64,000 nucleotides of DNA from PGYT01 sp963675055 (GCA_963675055.2 CAXXJE010000004.1:62001-126000), one strand, 5' to 3'. Positions 9,762 to 19,294 are shown, numbered from the stretch's first letter. Translations and numbers: made by a program. Notes: generated from the letters alone by a model not told the origin.

Positions 9762-9792
9762 TTGACTAATGATACGCGATGTCTTATATTTG
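9762..9792 (+). promoter_or_regulatory. Proximal promoter, sigma70 and Bacteroidota-type overlap
   Basis: TTGACT at 9762-9767, a 17-bp spacer and TATATT at 9785-9790. The same bases read as the Bacteroidota-type promoter: TTG, 20 bp, then TATATTTG (9785-9792), matching TAnnTTTG. Expected transcription start is about 9798, some 55 bases before the ATG. Confidence 0.65.
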
Positions 9793-9854
9793 CATGAACG
9801 TCCCAGCCACTGCTATTTGACATTTTATTCACACAATCATAAGCGGGGTAACTT

Positions 9855-12800
9855 ATGAAACAGATTTACAAACTGTTGACGATATTAATGTTGTTGTCAA
9901 CCGTGACACTTTTCGCCGATCCTCCTTACGCTACAAACGTGGCAATCAGTGGACTGGCAGTAGACGGTCAGATATTAACCGGAACATATCTTTACGGAGA
10001 TATAGACGGAGATGCTGAAGGTACTTCTACTTTTAAATGGTATACAGCTTCAGACGCGGCTGGAACAGGTCAAGCGGCTATCGGTGGTGCTGTTACCGCA
10101 ACTTATACGGTTCAGAATTCCGATATCGGTTCCTTTATCGGTTTCGGAGTAACACCAAACAATGGTGCTGATGGAAACGGTTCTGAAGTTATTGTTTATA
10201 CTAGTTCAGCTGTAACGGCTAATACGGTTCCTACAGCCAGTGCTGTAAATATAACCGGACAACTTAGCTATGGCGCAACACTAACCGGATCTTATACATA
10301 TTCTGATGCTGAAAGTGATGCAGAGGGTGTTACTACTTTCCAGTGGTACAGATCATCAACTACTTCAGGTCCTGGCGCAGCAATTGCCGGTGCAACCAGC
10401 AGTACTTACTCTCTTACATTAACTGACGTCGGTCAGTATATTTCGTTTGGCGTAACACCTGTTGCTGCAACCGGAACTACTACCGGTGCGGAAGCTAAGA
10501 GTACATTCAGAGGACCAATTCAGAATAACATGGCGCCAACCGCTTCGGCAGTAAACATATCCGGAAATCCGAACAACGGACAAACTTTGACCGGAAATTA
10601 CTCTTTTGATGACGCTGAAGGAGACGCAGAAGGTGCTTCCGTTTATCAGTGGTACAGGGCTGATGATGCTTCCGGTACTAATGACGCTGCTATTGCAGGT
10701 GCAAACGCATCTACTTATGTGGTTGTTGGTGGAACTGATGAAACCAAATGGCTTCGATTCGAAGTTGCTCCTGTTGCCGGAACCGGTACATTCACCGACG
10801 GATCATACTATACAAGTCCTTATGCACACGTTGTAAATGATCCCCCTACTATGAATGTTCCGACTATCGCGGGTACATTGCTTGCAGGACAGACCCTAAC
10901 CGCAACAACAAGCGGCTATTCTGATCTTGACGGTGATGCAGCAGGTGTTCATACATATCAATGGTACAGATCTGATAACGCATCAGGTACCGGCAAAATT
11001 GCTATTGCAGGTGCAACTGCATTAACTTACATTTTAACAAATGACGATGTTGGTAAATACGTCAGTTTCGTTGTTATACCTGTTGCCGCTACTGGTGATT
11101 CACCAGGAACATCTATGGAAAGTCTCCTTACTGGACCAATCTTAAGCTATCCGTTGGGAATTGTAACTTTAACAGCTCCAACAAACACTGCCGCAGACCA
11201 GTCACTCACTCCTGTATTGGAATGGGGTGTCGGTGGAGGTACAGCCACAGAAAACAATTATCAGGTACAGGTTTCAACAAATTCACTTTTTGTAACTCCT
11301 GTTTACGATGCACTTGTTGCTTATACAGGAGCAGCAATTACTCATCTTTATGCCGGACCGGCATTAACTAACAATACGAAATACTATTGGAGAGTTAGAT
11401 CAGTTGAAAACAGCGGACCGGAAACATTTTACAGTCCCTGGTCAACAATCTGGTCTTTCACAACTGTTGCTGATATTACACCTAGTTTGTCTTATCCTAT
11501 TTCAAGCGCAACAGTATATACAGCTTCACCAACATTGTACTGGTATAATGTAGCCTACGTTACCGGTTTAACATATGATGTTGAATATAAACTTTCATCT
11601 GCCGGTGGTTATACAACCGCAGCTTCCGGTATTGGATCTACAAACTTTACATTGACTAACCTCTCTCCAGGTGAATCATATGACTGGAGAATAACAGCTA
11701 ATAAAGGCGCGTTGTCCGAAGTTTCTGTTGTTGAAACTTTCACAGTTGACAACTCAGTTGCAGGTGCTGCTATCACTCCTGTGCCTTCATTCCCAATTGG
11801 CGGAGTAGCTGTTTATACATTAACACCTTCGATGCACTGGTATCTCGGTACGTATGCATCAGGATTGACTTACGATGTTGAACTCGCAACAGATAATGCC
11901 TTCGCTAATATTGTTTATACAGCTTCAGGCATTTCTACATTGTCTACCACAGCAACACCTTTATCTCCAACCACAACATACTATTGGAGAGTAAGGTCAG
12001 ATAATGGTTCTTCAACCTCAAGCTGGTCTGCTACATCAACATTTATTACAACAGCTTCCGCTTCAGGAAGTGTAGTTACACCTATACCAAGCTGGCCTGT
12101 CGGCGGACCGATGGTTTATTCGACAACTCCAACTTTAAGCTGGTATCTCGGTACGTATGCAGTTGGTTTGACATACAATGTTGATATTGCTACAGATGCA
12201 GGTTTCACAAGTATTGTTTATTCAAAAACCGGTATTACTTCACTATATGATGTAGTGACAACTCCATTAAGTGAAGGTACTACTTACTATTGGAGAGTAC
12301 AGTCAGATAACGGAAGTACGCAGTCTTCATGGTCTGCTACTAACTCATTTGATGTTTATTCATCATCTGTTTCGACAGGTATTAACACGCCTATTCTGAC
12401 ATATCCTGTCGGCGGTGCTACTCTTATAAATACTTCACCTACATTGTTCTGGTATTGTTTAGGGGCTAATTCAAGTTATACTTATGAAGTTAAGTATTCT
12501 CTGTATCCTGACTTAACTTCTTCAACTGACCTTACGGGATTAACCGATAATTATACAGTTCTTTCAGGACTGTCGAATGGTGTAACATATTACTGGTCAG
12601 TTCGTGCTTATGACGGTTCTAACTATTCGGATTGGGCAACCAAGGAAAGCTTCGTAACTCCTCCTTCTACAACAAGTCCTATAGTTGTTCCTAATCCCGG
12701 AACTCCTGCAGCAGGTGTTACAGTTGATTCAAGTCCTCAGTTAACATGGTTCCTGCCGACTGCTACTAGCGCGGTTACTTACGATCTGCAGGTATCTACT

Positions 12801-13280
12801 GATCTGAACTTTGTTGATAACACTGCTGAGATAAAAAATATCTCCGCTTCATCAACTACACTTAATGAACTGGAAGCCGGTAAAACATACTTCTGGAGAG
12901 TACGAACAAGAGACGCTGAGGGCACTGTATCGTATTATTCACAGTCAGCTCAGTTTGCTGTAAATCAGGTTACGGATGTTGAGAAACTTGATCAGATTCC
13001 AACTGAATTTGATGTTGCTCAAAACTATCCGAACCCGTTTAATCCTGAAACTACTATCAGGTATTCGGTACCTGAAGCTTCGTTCGTTACCGTTAAAGTG
13101 TACAATACACTTGGACAGGAAGTTAAAACTCTTGTTAACAACGATGTGAGCTCAGGCGTTTACAACGTTCGATGGAACGGCGTTGATAACTTCGGAAGTA
13201 AAGTTGCTTCAGGAACTTATATTTACAGGGTTACAGCAGGTAGTAAAGTGTTCACTAAGAAGATGATACTCCTCAAATAA
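9855..13280 (+). CDS. Large secreted repeat protein with T9SS sorting domain
   Basis: Seen: signal peptide of about 21 residues ending at LFA-DPP. Then four repeats of about 100 residues, each with an N-I-x-G opening, a D-A-E-G-D-A-E-G-like acidic stretch, a QWYR core and a Y-x-S-F-G-V-x-P end. Six fibronectin-III-like repeats of about 95 residues follow, each with P-x-L-x-W-Y near its start and T-Y-Y-W-R-V near its end. The last 80 residues are the Por/type IX sorting domain with QNYPNPFNPET and a KKMILLK end. Known: such tails direct export across the outer membrane and surface attachment. Inferred: an adhesin or surface-layer protein; no enzymatic domain seen. Strong promoters upstream suggest high expression. 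Confidence 0.85.
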   Translation: MKQIYKLLTILMLLSTVTLFADPPYATNVAISGLAVDGQILTGTYLYGDIDGDAEGTSTFKWYTASDAAGTGQAAIGGAVTATYTVQNSDIGSFIGFGVTPNNGADGNGSEVIVYTSSAVTANTVPTASAVNITGQLSYGATLTGSYTYSDAESDAEGVTTFQWYRSSTTSGPGAAIAGATSSTYSLTLTDVGQYISFGVTPVAATGTTTGAEAKSTFRGPIQNNMAPTASAVNISGNPNNGQTLTGNYSFDDAEGDAEGASVYQWYRADDASGTNDAAIAGANASTYVVVGGTDETKWLRFEVAPVAGTGTFTDGSYYTSPYAHVVNDPPTMNVPTIAGTLLAGQTLTATTSGYSDLDGDAAGVHTYQWYRSDNASGTGKIAIAGATALTYILTNDDVGKYVSFVVIPVAATGDSPGTSMESLLTGPILSYPLGIVTLTAPTNTAADQSLTPVLEWGVGGGTATENNYQVQVSTNSLFVTPVYDALVAYTGAAITHLYAGPALTNNTKYYWRVRSVENSGPETFYSPWSTIWSFTTVADITPSLSYPISSATVYTASPTLYWYNVAYVTGLTYDVEYKLSSAGGYTTAASGIGSTNFTLTNLSPGESYDWRITANKGALSEVSVVETFTVDNSVAGAAITPVPSFPIGGVAVYTLTPSMHWYLGTYASGLTYDVELATDNAFANIVYTASGISTLSTTATPLSPTTTYYWRVRSDNGSSTSSWSATSTFITTASASGSVVTPIPSWPVGGPMVYSTTPTLSWYLGTYAVGLTYNVDIATDAGFTSIVYSKTGITSLYDVVTTPLSEGTTYYWRVQSDNGSTQSSWSATNSFDVYSSSVSTGINTPILTYPVGGATLINTSPTLFWYCLGANSSYTYEVKYSLYPDLTSSTDLTGLTDNYTVLSGLSNGVTYYWSVRAYDGSNYSDWATKESFVTPPSTTSPIVVPNPGTPAAGVTVDSSPQLTWFLPTATSAVTYDLQVSTDLNFVDNTAEIKNISASSTTLNELEAGKTYFWRVRTRDAEGTVSYYSQSAQFAVNQVTDVEKLDQIPTEFDVAQNYPNPFNPETTIRYSVPEASFVTVKVYNTLGQEVKTLVNNDVSSGVYNVRWNGVDNFGSKVASGTYIYRVTAGSKVFTKKMILLK

Positions 13281-13302
13281 ATATTGAATTTCTCAATTTA
13301 AT

Positions 13303-13323
13303 GCGCCGGACATGTTTCGGCGC
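13303..13323 (+). terminator. Hairpin after the T9SS protein gene
   Basis: GCGCCG (13303-13308) pairs with CGGCGC (13318-13323) over a 9-base loop, 23 bases past the stop. Only TTAGTTAAAAATTTT follows, so it is a weak or partial terminator and may protect the mRNA end or allow read-through into the small gene at 13367. Confidence 0.45.
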
Positions 13324-13366
13324 TTAGTTAAAAATTTTGAAATCAATATTAAATAAGAGGGATGTC

Positions 13367-13456
13367 ATGAAAAAGTTTTTCTTTTCACTATACGTTATAC
13401 TGTTCTTTGGTGTCATAGCCCTGGCACTAATTGCCTGTCAAAGTTTTTACTTTTAA
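13367..13456 (+). CDS. 29-residue lipoprotein-like peptide
   Basis: Seen: ATG with AGAGGGA upstream, then 29 codons: a basic start MKKFFF, a continuous hydrophobic segment, the lipobox-like L-I-A-C at residues 21-24, and only QSFYF after the Cys. A strong terminator follows at 13494. Known: [LVI]-x-[GAS]-C is the signal for lipid attachment at Cys; mature forms of such size resemble lysis or toxin-entry peptides, though short membrane peptides of other kinds exist. Inferred: a genuine tiny gene because ribosome site, signal and terminator agree. It could be co-transcribed with the upstream secreted protein or be expressed alone. No homologue recognised, so function is unknown. Confidence 0.55.
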   Translation: MKKFFFSLYVILFFGVIALALIACQSFYF

Positions 13457-13493
13457 GTCTACCCCACTTATTTCTGTATTGTAGGCTGTGGCT

Positions 13494-13522
13494 AAGGCTA
13501 TCCGGTTGGGTAGCCTTTTTTT
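13494..13522 (+). terminator. Strong rho-independent terminator
   Basis: A 10-bp stem (AAGGCTATCC with GGGTAGCCTT, one wobble) and a GGTT tetraloop, followed by a run of eight T interrupted only later by A. It closes the transcription unit of the T9SS protein and the 29-codon gene. Confidence 0.85.
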
Positions 13523-13697
13523 ATTTTTAAATGACTTTTTTGACGGGAAATTCAATAAATGATTGGCATGAAGAAATAATTTATTTGTATCTTAGTAGAA
13601 GCTAATAGCATTTTTTCGGGTTTCATTATTAGTACTTTTAATTCTTCAGACACTTTAATAACTTGGCTCATTATTTCACAACAAACCTAAGTGAATT

Positions 13698-14894
13698 ATG
13701 CGGAAAACAATAATTTTTATATTCTGTTTACTCATTAGCGGTTTCATAAGCGGGCAGGGAACAGGCTTGCAGAATGAAGTTGAGAATGTTGTAATGAAAG
13801 TTAAAAACAAATTTGCGCCTGACAAAAGGACAGCTATCTTTGAAGTTAAGGTTTCAGAATCAGGCTCAGAGATTAACCTCACTGGTAAAACAAATATTTT
13901 AAAAGCAAAAGAAGAGTTGCTGAAAATGTGCGAATCAATAGACGCTAAAATAATCGAAGATATTGAAGTCCTTCCCGAAGTCGATTTAGGGGATAAAGTC
14001 TTCGGCATAGTTAATCTTTCCGTCGCTAATATACGTTCTAAACCGAATCATCCTGCTGAATTGGCAACACAGGCGCTTCTGGGCACTCCCGTAAAAGTGC
14101 TCGAGTATGACGACGGATTTTTCCGGATTCAGACTCCGGATGAATACATATCCTGGGTTGATGGTGATGGAATTCAGAGAGTTACCAAGTCCGAGCTTGA
14201 AGACTGGATAAATGCGGATAAAGTCATGTTCCTGAGCGAATTCGGATTTGTTTATACTAACGCTAGTTCATCGGGCGGAAGGGTATCGGATGTTGTAATG
14301 GGTGATATTCTTAAACTTGAAGGGACGGAGGAGGATTACTGTAAAGTATCATTCCCGGACGGACGCACAGGATACGTCGAAAAGAAATTCACCATTAATT
14401 ATTCCGAATGGCTTAAACTGATTGATCCGAAGCAGGACAATATTTTAAGCATGGCAAAGATGTTTATGGGTACTCCTTATCTGTGGGGAGGAACATCTTC
14501 TAAAGCTTTGGACTGCAGCGGGTTTACTAAAACAGTTTACTTTATGAATGGAGTAGTTCTGCCAAGAGATGCATCTCAGCAGGTTCATACGGGTATACTC
14601 GTAGATACCAGTGAAGGATTTGAAAATCTTCAGCCTGGCGATCTGTTGTTTTTCGGAAGAAAGGCTCATGATGACAAACCTGAGAGGATAACGCATGTTG
14701 CTTTGTATATCGGCAATATGGAATATATTCATGCATCCGGTCGTATTAAAATTAATAGTCTGGACCCGGAAAAGGAAAACTTCAGCAAATACAGACTGAA
14801 GAGTTTCGTAAGAGCAAAGAGAATTCTTACTTCAATCAACGATAATGGAATATTTACCGTTGACAAGCATAAATTTTATAAAGGCGAGTTCTAG
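13698..14894 (+). CDS. NlpC/P60 murein-peptide endopeptidase with SH3 domains
   Basis: Seen: signal peptide (MRKTIIFIFCLLISGFISG), an unassigned region to about 110, bacterial SH3-type segments at about 115-235 (GIVNLSVANIRSKPN; YVEKKFT), and a C-terminal NlpC/P60 domain with catalytic Cys in ALDCSGFTK near 272, His in ITHVALYIG near 332 and His in YIHASG near 347. Known: this architecture is that of YkfC-type gamma-D-glutamyl-diamino-acid endopeptidases, which cut murein stem peptides to release L-Ala-D-Glu. The next gene, 30 bases on, encodes the matching dipeptide epimerase. Inferred: periplasmic or exported step of murein-peptide use. The signal peptide suggests it acts outside the cytoplasm. 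Confidence 0.85.
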   Translation: MRKTIIFIFCLLISGFISGQGTGLQNEVENVVMKVKNKFAPDKRTAIFEVKVSESGSEINLTGKTNILKAKEELLKMCESIDAKIIEDIEVLPEVDLGDKVFGIVNLSVANIRSKPNHPAELATQALLGTPVKVLEYDDGFFRIQTPDEYISWVDGDGIQRVTKSELEDWINADKVMFLSEFGFVYTNASSSGGRVSDVVMGDILKLEGTEEDYCKVSFPDGRTGYVEKKFTINYSEWLKLIDPKQDNILSMAKMFMGTPYLWGGTSSKALDCSGFTKTVYFMNGVVLPRDASQQVHTGILVDTSEGFENLQPGDLLFFGRKAHDDKPERITHVALYIGNMEYIHASGRIKINSLDPEKENFSKYRLKSFVRAKRILTSINDNGIFTVDKHKFYKGEF

Positions 14895-14924
14895 TACAGT
14901 TTCTAATTATTTTTTTGCGGAATT

Positions 14925-15938
14925 ATGAAATTACGTTTTAAACCTTATACTCTTGAATTAAGACATGTATTTACGATCGCAACGAGTTCCAGGTCTACTA
15001 CTCCTGTTATGCTGACTGAGATCGAACACGAAGGTGTTATCGGTTACGGCGAGGCATCAATGCCGCCATATCTTGGAGAGTCTCAGGAAACCGCAACAGA
15101 CTTTTTATCAAAAGTCGATCTGGAACAATTCAAAGACCCTTTCGAAATTGAATTTATTCTTGACTACGTCGATTCGCTTGCTCCGAGGAATACAGCGGCC
15201 AAGGCAGCCGTGGATATCGCGCTTCATGATCTAACGGGTAAAATTCTCGGCAAACCCTGGTACAGGGTATGGGGATATGACAAGACTAAAACTCCGGATA
15301 CTTCCTACACCATAGGTATTGATACCGCTGATGTAGTACGTAAAAAAGTAAAAGAAGCTGAAGAGTATAATATTATTAAAGTTAAACTTGGACGTGATAA
15401 CGATAAGGAGATGATCGAGACTATTCGCTCAGTGAGTGATAAACCGATTTTAGCGGATATTAACCAGGGCTGGAAGAAAAAAGAGGAAGCGCTTGAAATG
15501 GTACACTGGCTGCATGAGAAGGGAGTAGTACTTCTGGAACAGCCAATGCCTAAAGAACTGATTGACGAAACTGCCTGGCTTACTGAGAACAGTCCAATCC
15601 CGACTTTTGCTGATGAATTCTGTCAGCGCCTGCCTGATGTACGCAGGGCACAAGGAGTATATTCGGGTATTAATATAAAACTAATGAAATGCACCGGTCT
15701 CAGAGAGGCGCACGAGATGATAGATGTCGCAAAAGCTCTTGACCTGAAGATTATGCTCGGCTGTATGACGGAGACGTCCTGTGCTATCTCTGCGGTTTCA
15801 CAACTTGCTCCTCAGGCTGAATGGGCGGATCTTGATGGAAATCTGCTTATCTCGAATGATCCTTTTGAGGGTACTAAGATTATTGACGGAAAGATCACAT
15901 TGTTCGATAATCCCGGTATAGGACTCCTGAATTCCTAG
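14925..15938 (+). CDS. L-Ala-D/L-Glu dipeptide epimerase
   Basis: Seen: 337 residues of the enolase superfamily (muconate-lactonizing subgroup). Catalytic elements are present: K-x-K in IIKVKLG (about 153-155), metal ligands in LADINQ, LLEQPMP and FADE, and the second Lys in NIKLMKCTG (about 253). The C-terminal GCMTETSCAISA stretch is typical of L-Ala-D/L-Glu epimerases such as YcjG/YkfB. Known: it converts L-Ala-D-Glu from peptidoglycan into L-Ala-L-Glu so peptidases can degrade it. Context, directly after a YkfC-type endopeptidase, supports that substrate; related epimerases act on other dipeptides. Cytoplasmic. Confidence 0.88.
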   Translation: MKLRFKPYTLELRHVFTIATSSRSTTPVMLTEIEHEGVIGYGEASMPPYLGESQETATDFLSKVDLEQFKDPFEIEFILDYVDSLAPRNTAAKAAVDIALHDLTGKILGKPWYRVWGYDKTKTPDTSYTIGIDTADVVRKKVKEAEEYNIIKVKLGRDNDKEMIETIRSVSDKPILADINQGWKKKEEALEMVHWLHEKGVVLLEQPMPKELIDETAWLTENSPIPTFADEFCQRLPDVRRAQGVYSGINIKLMKCTGLREAHEMIDVAKALDLKIMLGCMTETSCAISAVSQLAPQAEWADLDGNLLISNDPFEGTKIIDGKITLFDNPGIGLLNS

Positions 15939-16224
15939 AAATATTGATTTAGACGCTCTGTCATAAACTGGGAAGCAATTCCGGAATTACCTTCACCACT
16001 AGTGCGTAATGGCAAGGGTTTTACAGTGTTTGTCTGCAAGGAATTAGATCTTCAAACCAACTTTACGATGAAATAAAATAGTGGATAGTGATTGTGATAT
16101 TAAAACAGTAATCACTTATTATTTTATTAACCGTTAGAAATGATCAATTATATTTATTAGATTTCAATAGGGCTTTAAAAGAGACATTATCTGGATTAAA
16201 CTCTACAGGTATTAAGCAAAGGAT

Positions 16225-17892
16225 ATGACTTTTAAAAATTCTTCATTAAAAATCTGGCTCTTCGGATCAATTATAAACCTTTTTCTTCTTGGATGCACTT
16301 CGATGGCGCGATCCAATCCCGAAGTTGCCCTGCGGGTAAACCAACTGGGCTATAAGCCAACTGCATCGAAATCGGCAATAGTTTTATCTAAAATATCATT
16401 GGCCGGAAGAAAATATAATATAATTAACGCACGGAATCAGGAAGTTGTGTTAACAGGCGCTGTGAGCGCATCCGAAGGGACTTATGCGAAGTATGCATAT
16501 ACTTATGTGATTGAGTTCAGTAAGCTCAGAAAGGAAGGCATGTATCTTGTAAGCATAGATGATTACAATTCTCCCGAATTCGAAATTGGAGATAACGTTT
16601 ATGCCGGAATCGCCGATAGTCTCTTAATGTTTTTCAAAGTCCAGCGATGCGGTTATACAAATCCTCATCTTCATGAAATTTGTCACAAAGCAGACGCTGC
16701 TTATCTTATTGACGGTAGTACAAGAATCGACACTGCACTCGATCTAACCGGCGGCTGGCATGATGCAGGGGACTTTGTCAAATTCCTTAGTACAACAGCG
16801 TATTCAGCTTATACGATGATGCTCGCTTATGAAATGAATCCGAAAATTTACAGTTTTGATACGGACAGCAACAATGTCCCGGATGTTCTGGAAGAGGTTA
16901 AGGTCGGGTTGGACTGGCTGCTTCGGTGTAATTACGAAAACAGTAAACTGGTTACTCAGGTTCAGGACATGAGAGATCATGATGTTGGCTGGCGAATGCC
17001 GGAAAAAGACTCGCTGGAATATGACAGACCCGGTTTGCTAGGGGCCGGGAAAAATCTTATTGGTATTTATTCCGCAACTCTCGCATTTGCTTCAAGATTA
17101 TGGCGGGATAAGTTTTCCGCTGATGACTTTGCGGATAAATGCTTAACAACCGCTGAAAATTACTACTCAATCTATAAATTCGTTCCCGATATTGATTCAA
17201 GTACAACAGGAGTTTATCAGGATAATTCGTTCGAAGGAAAGATGGCACTAGCCGCTGTTGAATTGTATAAAACAACCAACAGGAAAGAGTTGTTGGAGCA
17301 GGCTAAAGCATTTGCTGATGAGGCGGGACCGGATTACTGGTGGAGTTACGGAGAGATTTCCGACTTCGCATTTTACCGTCTGGCTGAATTCGATGCGAAA
17401 TATATTGAGTTTATTGAAATCTCATTAAAACACTTTACGCAGAGATCCAAACAAAACTTGTTTAAAGAAAGCGTGGATTTCTATTGGGGATCGAATAATA
17501 CAATGCTTGGTGTGGCAATTAAATCTATTCTCTGGTCTAAACTAACAGGTAAGGATAATTATAAAGTTCTGGCCGGGGATCAAATAAATTATGTTCTCGG
17601 CGAGAATCCATGGGGGATAAGTTTCATTTCTCAAGCAGGTTCCTTCTCGGCAAAAAAATTGCATCATCAAATTTCAAAATTACTTGATATTCCGCTTCCG
17701 GGCGGATTTGCTGCGGGACCTGTTAAGAAAGAGATTCTTAAGAGCTACAAAATTCCTTATGAAGACGGTGACGAATTTAGCAATTTCCAGACGGATGAAG
17801 CATATTACAGGGATGATTATGTGGATTATATTACGAATGAACCGACGATTATTGCTAACGCTACAGGAATCTTTGTTTTCGGGTTATTTTAG
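16225..17892 (+). CDS. Glycoside hydrolase family 9 lipoprotein (endoglucanase-like)
   Basis: Seen: lipoprotein signal with L-L-G-C at residues 21-24, an N-terminal Ig-like domain of the CelD type starting VALRVNQLGYKP, then a (alpha/alpha)6 catalytic domain. The GH9 motif GGWHDAGDFVKF gives the catalytic base Asp pair near 180, and the C-terminal DYITNEPTIIANATG holds the acid Glu. Known: GH9 enzymes cleave beta-1,4-glucans and some exo-acting members release glucosamine or glucose from oligomers. Inferred: surface- or periplasm-anchored beta-glucan processing; alternatively it trims the exopolysaccharide made by the cluster that follows. It stands alone, 286 bases from the gene before and 139 from the next. 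Confidence 0.85.
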   Translation: MTFKNSSLKIWLFGSIINLFLLGCTSMARSNPEVALRVNQLGYKPTASKSAIVLSKISLAGRKYNIINARNQEVVLTGAVSASEGTYAKYAYTYVIEFSKLRKEGMYLVSIDDYNSPEFEIGDNVYAGIADSLLMFFKVQRCGYTNPHLHEICHKADAAYLIDGSTRIDTALDLTGGWHDAGDFVKFLSTTAYSAYTMMLAYEMNPKIYSFDTDSNNVPDVLEEVKVGLDWLLRCNYENSKLVTQVQDMRDHDVGWRMPEKDSLEYDRPGLLGAGKNLIGIYSATLAFASRLWRDKFSADDFADKCLTTAENYYSIYKFVPDIDSSTTGVYQDNSFEGKMALAAVELYKTTNRKELLEQAKAFADEAGPDYWWSYGEISDFAFYRLAEFDAKYIEFIEISLKHFTQRSKQNLFKESVDFYWGSNNTMLGVAIKSILWSKLTGKDNYKVLAGDQINYVLGENPWGISFISQAGSFSAKKLHHQISKLLDIPLPGGFAAGPVKKEILKSYKIPYEDGDEFSNFQTDEAYYRDDYVDYITNEPTIIANATGIFVFGLF

Positions 17893-18031
17893 CATATTAT
17901 TGATCCGATGTGGTAATTATTCTCAAAGTGATACACGTGTTAAATCCAATGTATCGAAAAATGCCGCTATTGTTTTATTCTTTCGGCACGCAATTTGTTA
18001 AATTGTAGTTTCAAATAAGGGATAGTTTGAA

Positions 18032-19294
18032 ATGACAAAAGGTGTTAATTTAATTTCTTCAGGGTTTGCCCTGATTGATAAACGTTGGGGCGGTATTTAC
18101 CGAGGTGGTAGCTATCTTTTGATAGGTCCCCGTAAATCCGGCAGAACTCTGCTTTCACTTCAGTTTGCTTTGGAATCTTCCAAATCCTCGGAAGTCTGCT
18201 TGTATTTTACCAATATGCGTCCGAAAGACCTTATGATTCAAGCTGCGTCACTCAACTTCGATATTCAATCCTACATGAATCAGAATCTTCTTATCGTTGT
18301 AAGGATAGCTCCTCCTAACGAGGTTTATGATGTGCCGAACCCGGACGAGTACCTCATCGAATACATGAATGACATTATTACGGTTGTAAATGAATATAAT
18401 CCAAGCAGGATAATATTTGATGAATTAACACCTTATATAGGTTTCAGGAATCTGAACCTTCTGCGTGATGCTTTTGTGCATACTCTTGAGGTGATAGAAG
18501 ACAGGAATATTACAAGTTTATATGTACTTGGCGAGCCGGCAACTCAAAAAGCATCCCAAATTGTGGATGTGCTGATTGAATCAGTTACGGCAAGTATTTA
18601 TCTAAAAAAGCATGCTGAAAAGCTTGAAGGTCATTTTTACGGTGGAACCGCTGTTATCAGTCCGAATGTAGGACATACTGAAGGACAATTTTCTGCTGAT
18701 TACAAAATTGAGCCATATAAAGGTGTAACAGTCGAATTTCCTCCGTTACAGAGTACAAGTATATCGCAGGATAAGAGTCTTAAAAACCTGTTTACTGCTC
18801 CAAAACCTGAGATTACTCCGCCGTCGGCATCTTCAGACGAACAAATTGTCTTTTCGAATATTTACAATTATGATGATTTTCAACTAATCCTGAATAACCA
18901 GATCGCGTTGTTTAAATCTACTGGTCAAAAATTTAATATTCTTTCTCTTAAAATTGATTCTGCCGCTCCGGCTAAAGGTCTTCTGACTATGTCGCAGTTA
19001 AAGACTGCACTTAGTAAATCGGTAGCCAAGCGTGATAAAATTTGCGAGTATGAAAATCGTCTAATCGTGCTGATCGTCAGAAGCAGTCCGCAGCAGAGCA
19101 CGGAATTACTTGGAAAGATCAAGCAGTTTTTACCGAGCCAGGAAGATAATTATCTTAAGGTGATTGGTGAGTACATTTATATGTATGACCTTGAGGTAAC
19201 AGAGAATGTTGCAAATTCCACAGAAATGCTGGATGTTATTACATCAAACCAGGGAGAAAACTCGCATATACCCCTTAGTCAGTTAAACTGGTAA
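18032..19294 (+). CDS. KaiC-like RecA-fold protein with degenerate GGDEF-like tail
   Basis: Seen: residues 1 to about 200 follow the KaiC/RadA core. The Walker A equivalent is GPRKSGRT (32-39), with Arg where Lys is normal; Walker B IIFDELTPY is intact. After a proline-rich linker near 235-265, residues 275-400 have the helix/strand pattern of a GGDEF domain (FNILSLKID, LKTALSKSVAKRDKICEYE), but ENRLI replaces GGDEF, and Ala stands where the first Arg of an RxxD inhibitory site would be. Known: KaiC-like ATPases and catalytically dead GGDEF domains often act as regulators. Inferred: regulator of the exopolysaccharide genes it leads; its stop overlaps the next start (TAATG). Ligand unknown. 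Confidence 0.65.
   Translation: MTKGVNLISSGFALIDKRWGGIYRGGSYLLIGPRKSGRTLLSLQFALESSKSSEVCLYFTNMRPKDLMIQAASLNFDIQSYMNQNLLIVVRIAPPNEVYDVPNPDEYLIEYMNDIITVVNEYNPSRIIFDELTPYIGFRNLNLLRDAFVHTLEVIEDRNITSLYVLGEPATQKASQIVDVLIESVTASIYLKKHAEKLEGHFYGGTAVISPNVGHTEGQFSADYKIEPYKGVTVEFPPLQSTSISQDKSLKNLFTAPKPEITPPSASSDEQIVFSNIYNYDDFQLILNNQIALFKSTGQKFNILSLKIDSAAPAKGLLTMSQLKTALSKSVAKRDKICEYENRLIVLIVRSSPQQSTELLGKIKQFLPSQEDNYLKVIGEYIYMYDLEVTENVANSTEMLDVITSNQGENSHIPLSQLNW

Larger units (their letters stand above)
9478..9854. other. Gene-free regulatory stretch (377 bp)
   Basis: No coding sequence of note; the longest ATG frame here is 22 codons and has no ribosome binding site. The stretch holds two sigma70-like promoters listed separately (9648-9676 and 9762-9792) pointing at the large secreted protein. 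No terminator-like hairpin was found after the flippase gene. Confidence 0.6.

Noticed and set aside
18760..19200. c-di-GMP inhibitory site in the KaiC/GGDEF-like protein
   Set aside because: The RxxD position reads AKRD, so the first Arg is missing; direct I-site binding is not supported.
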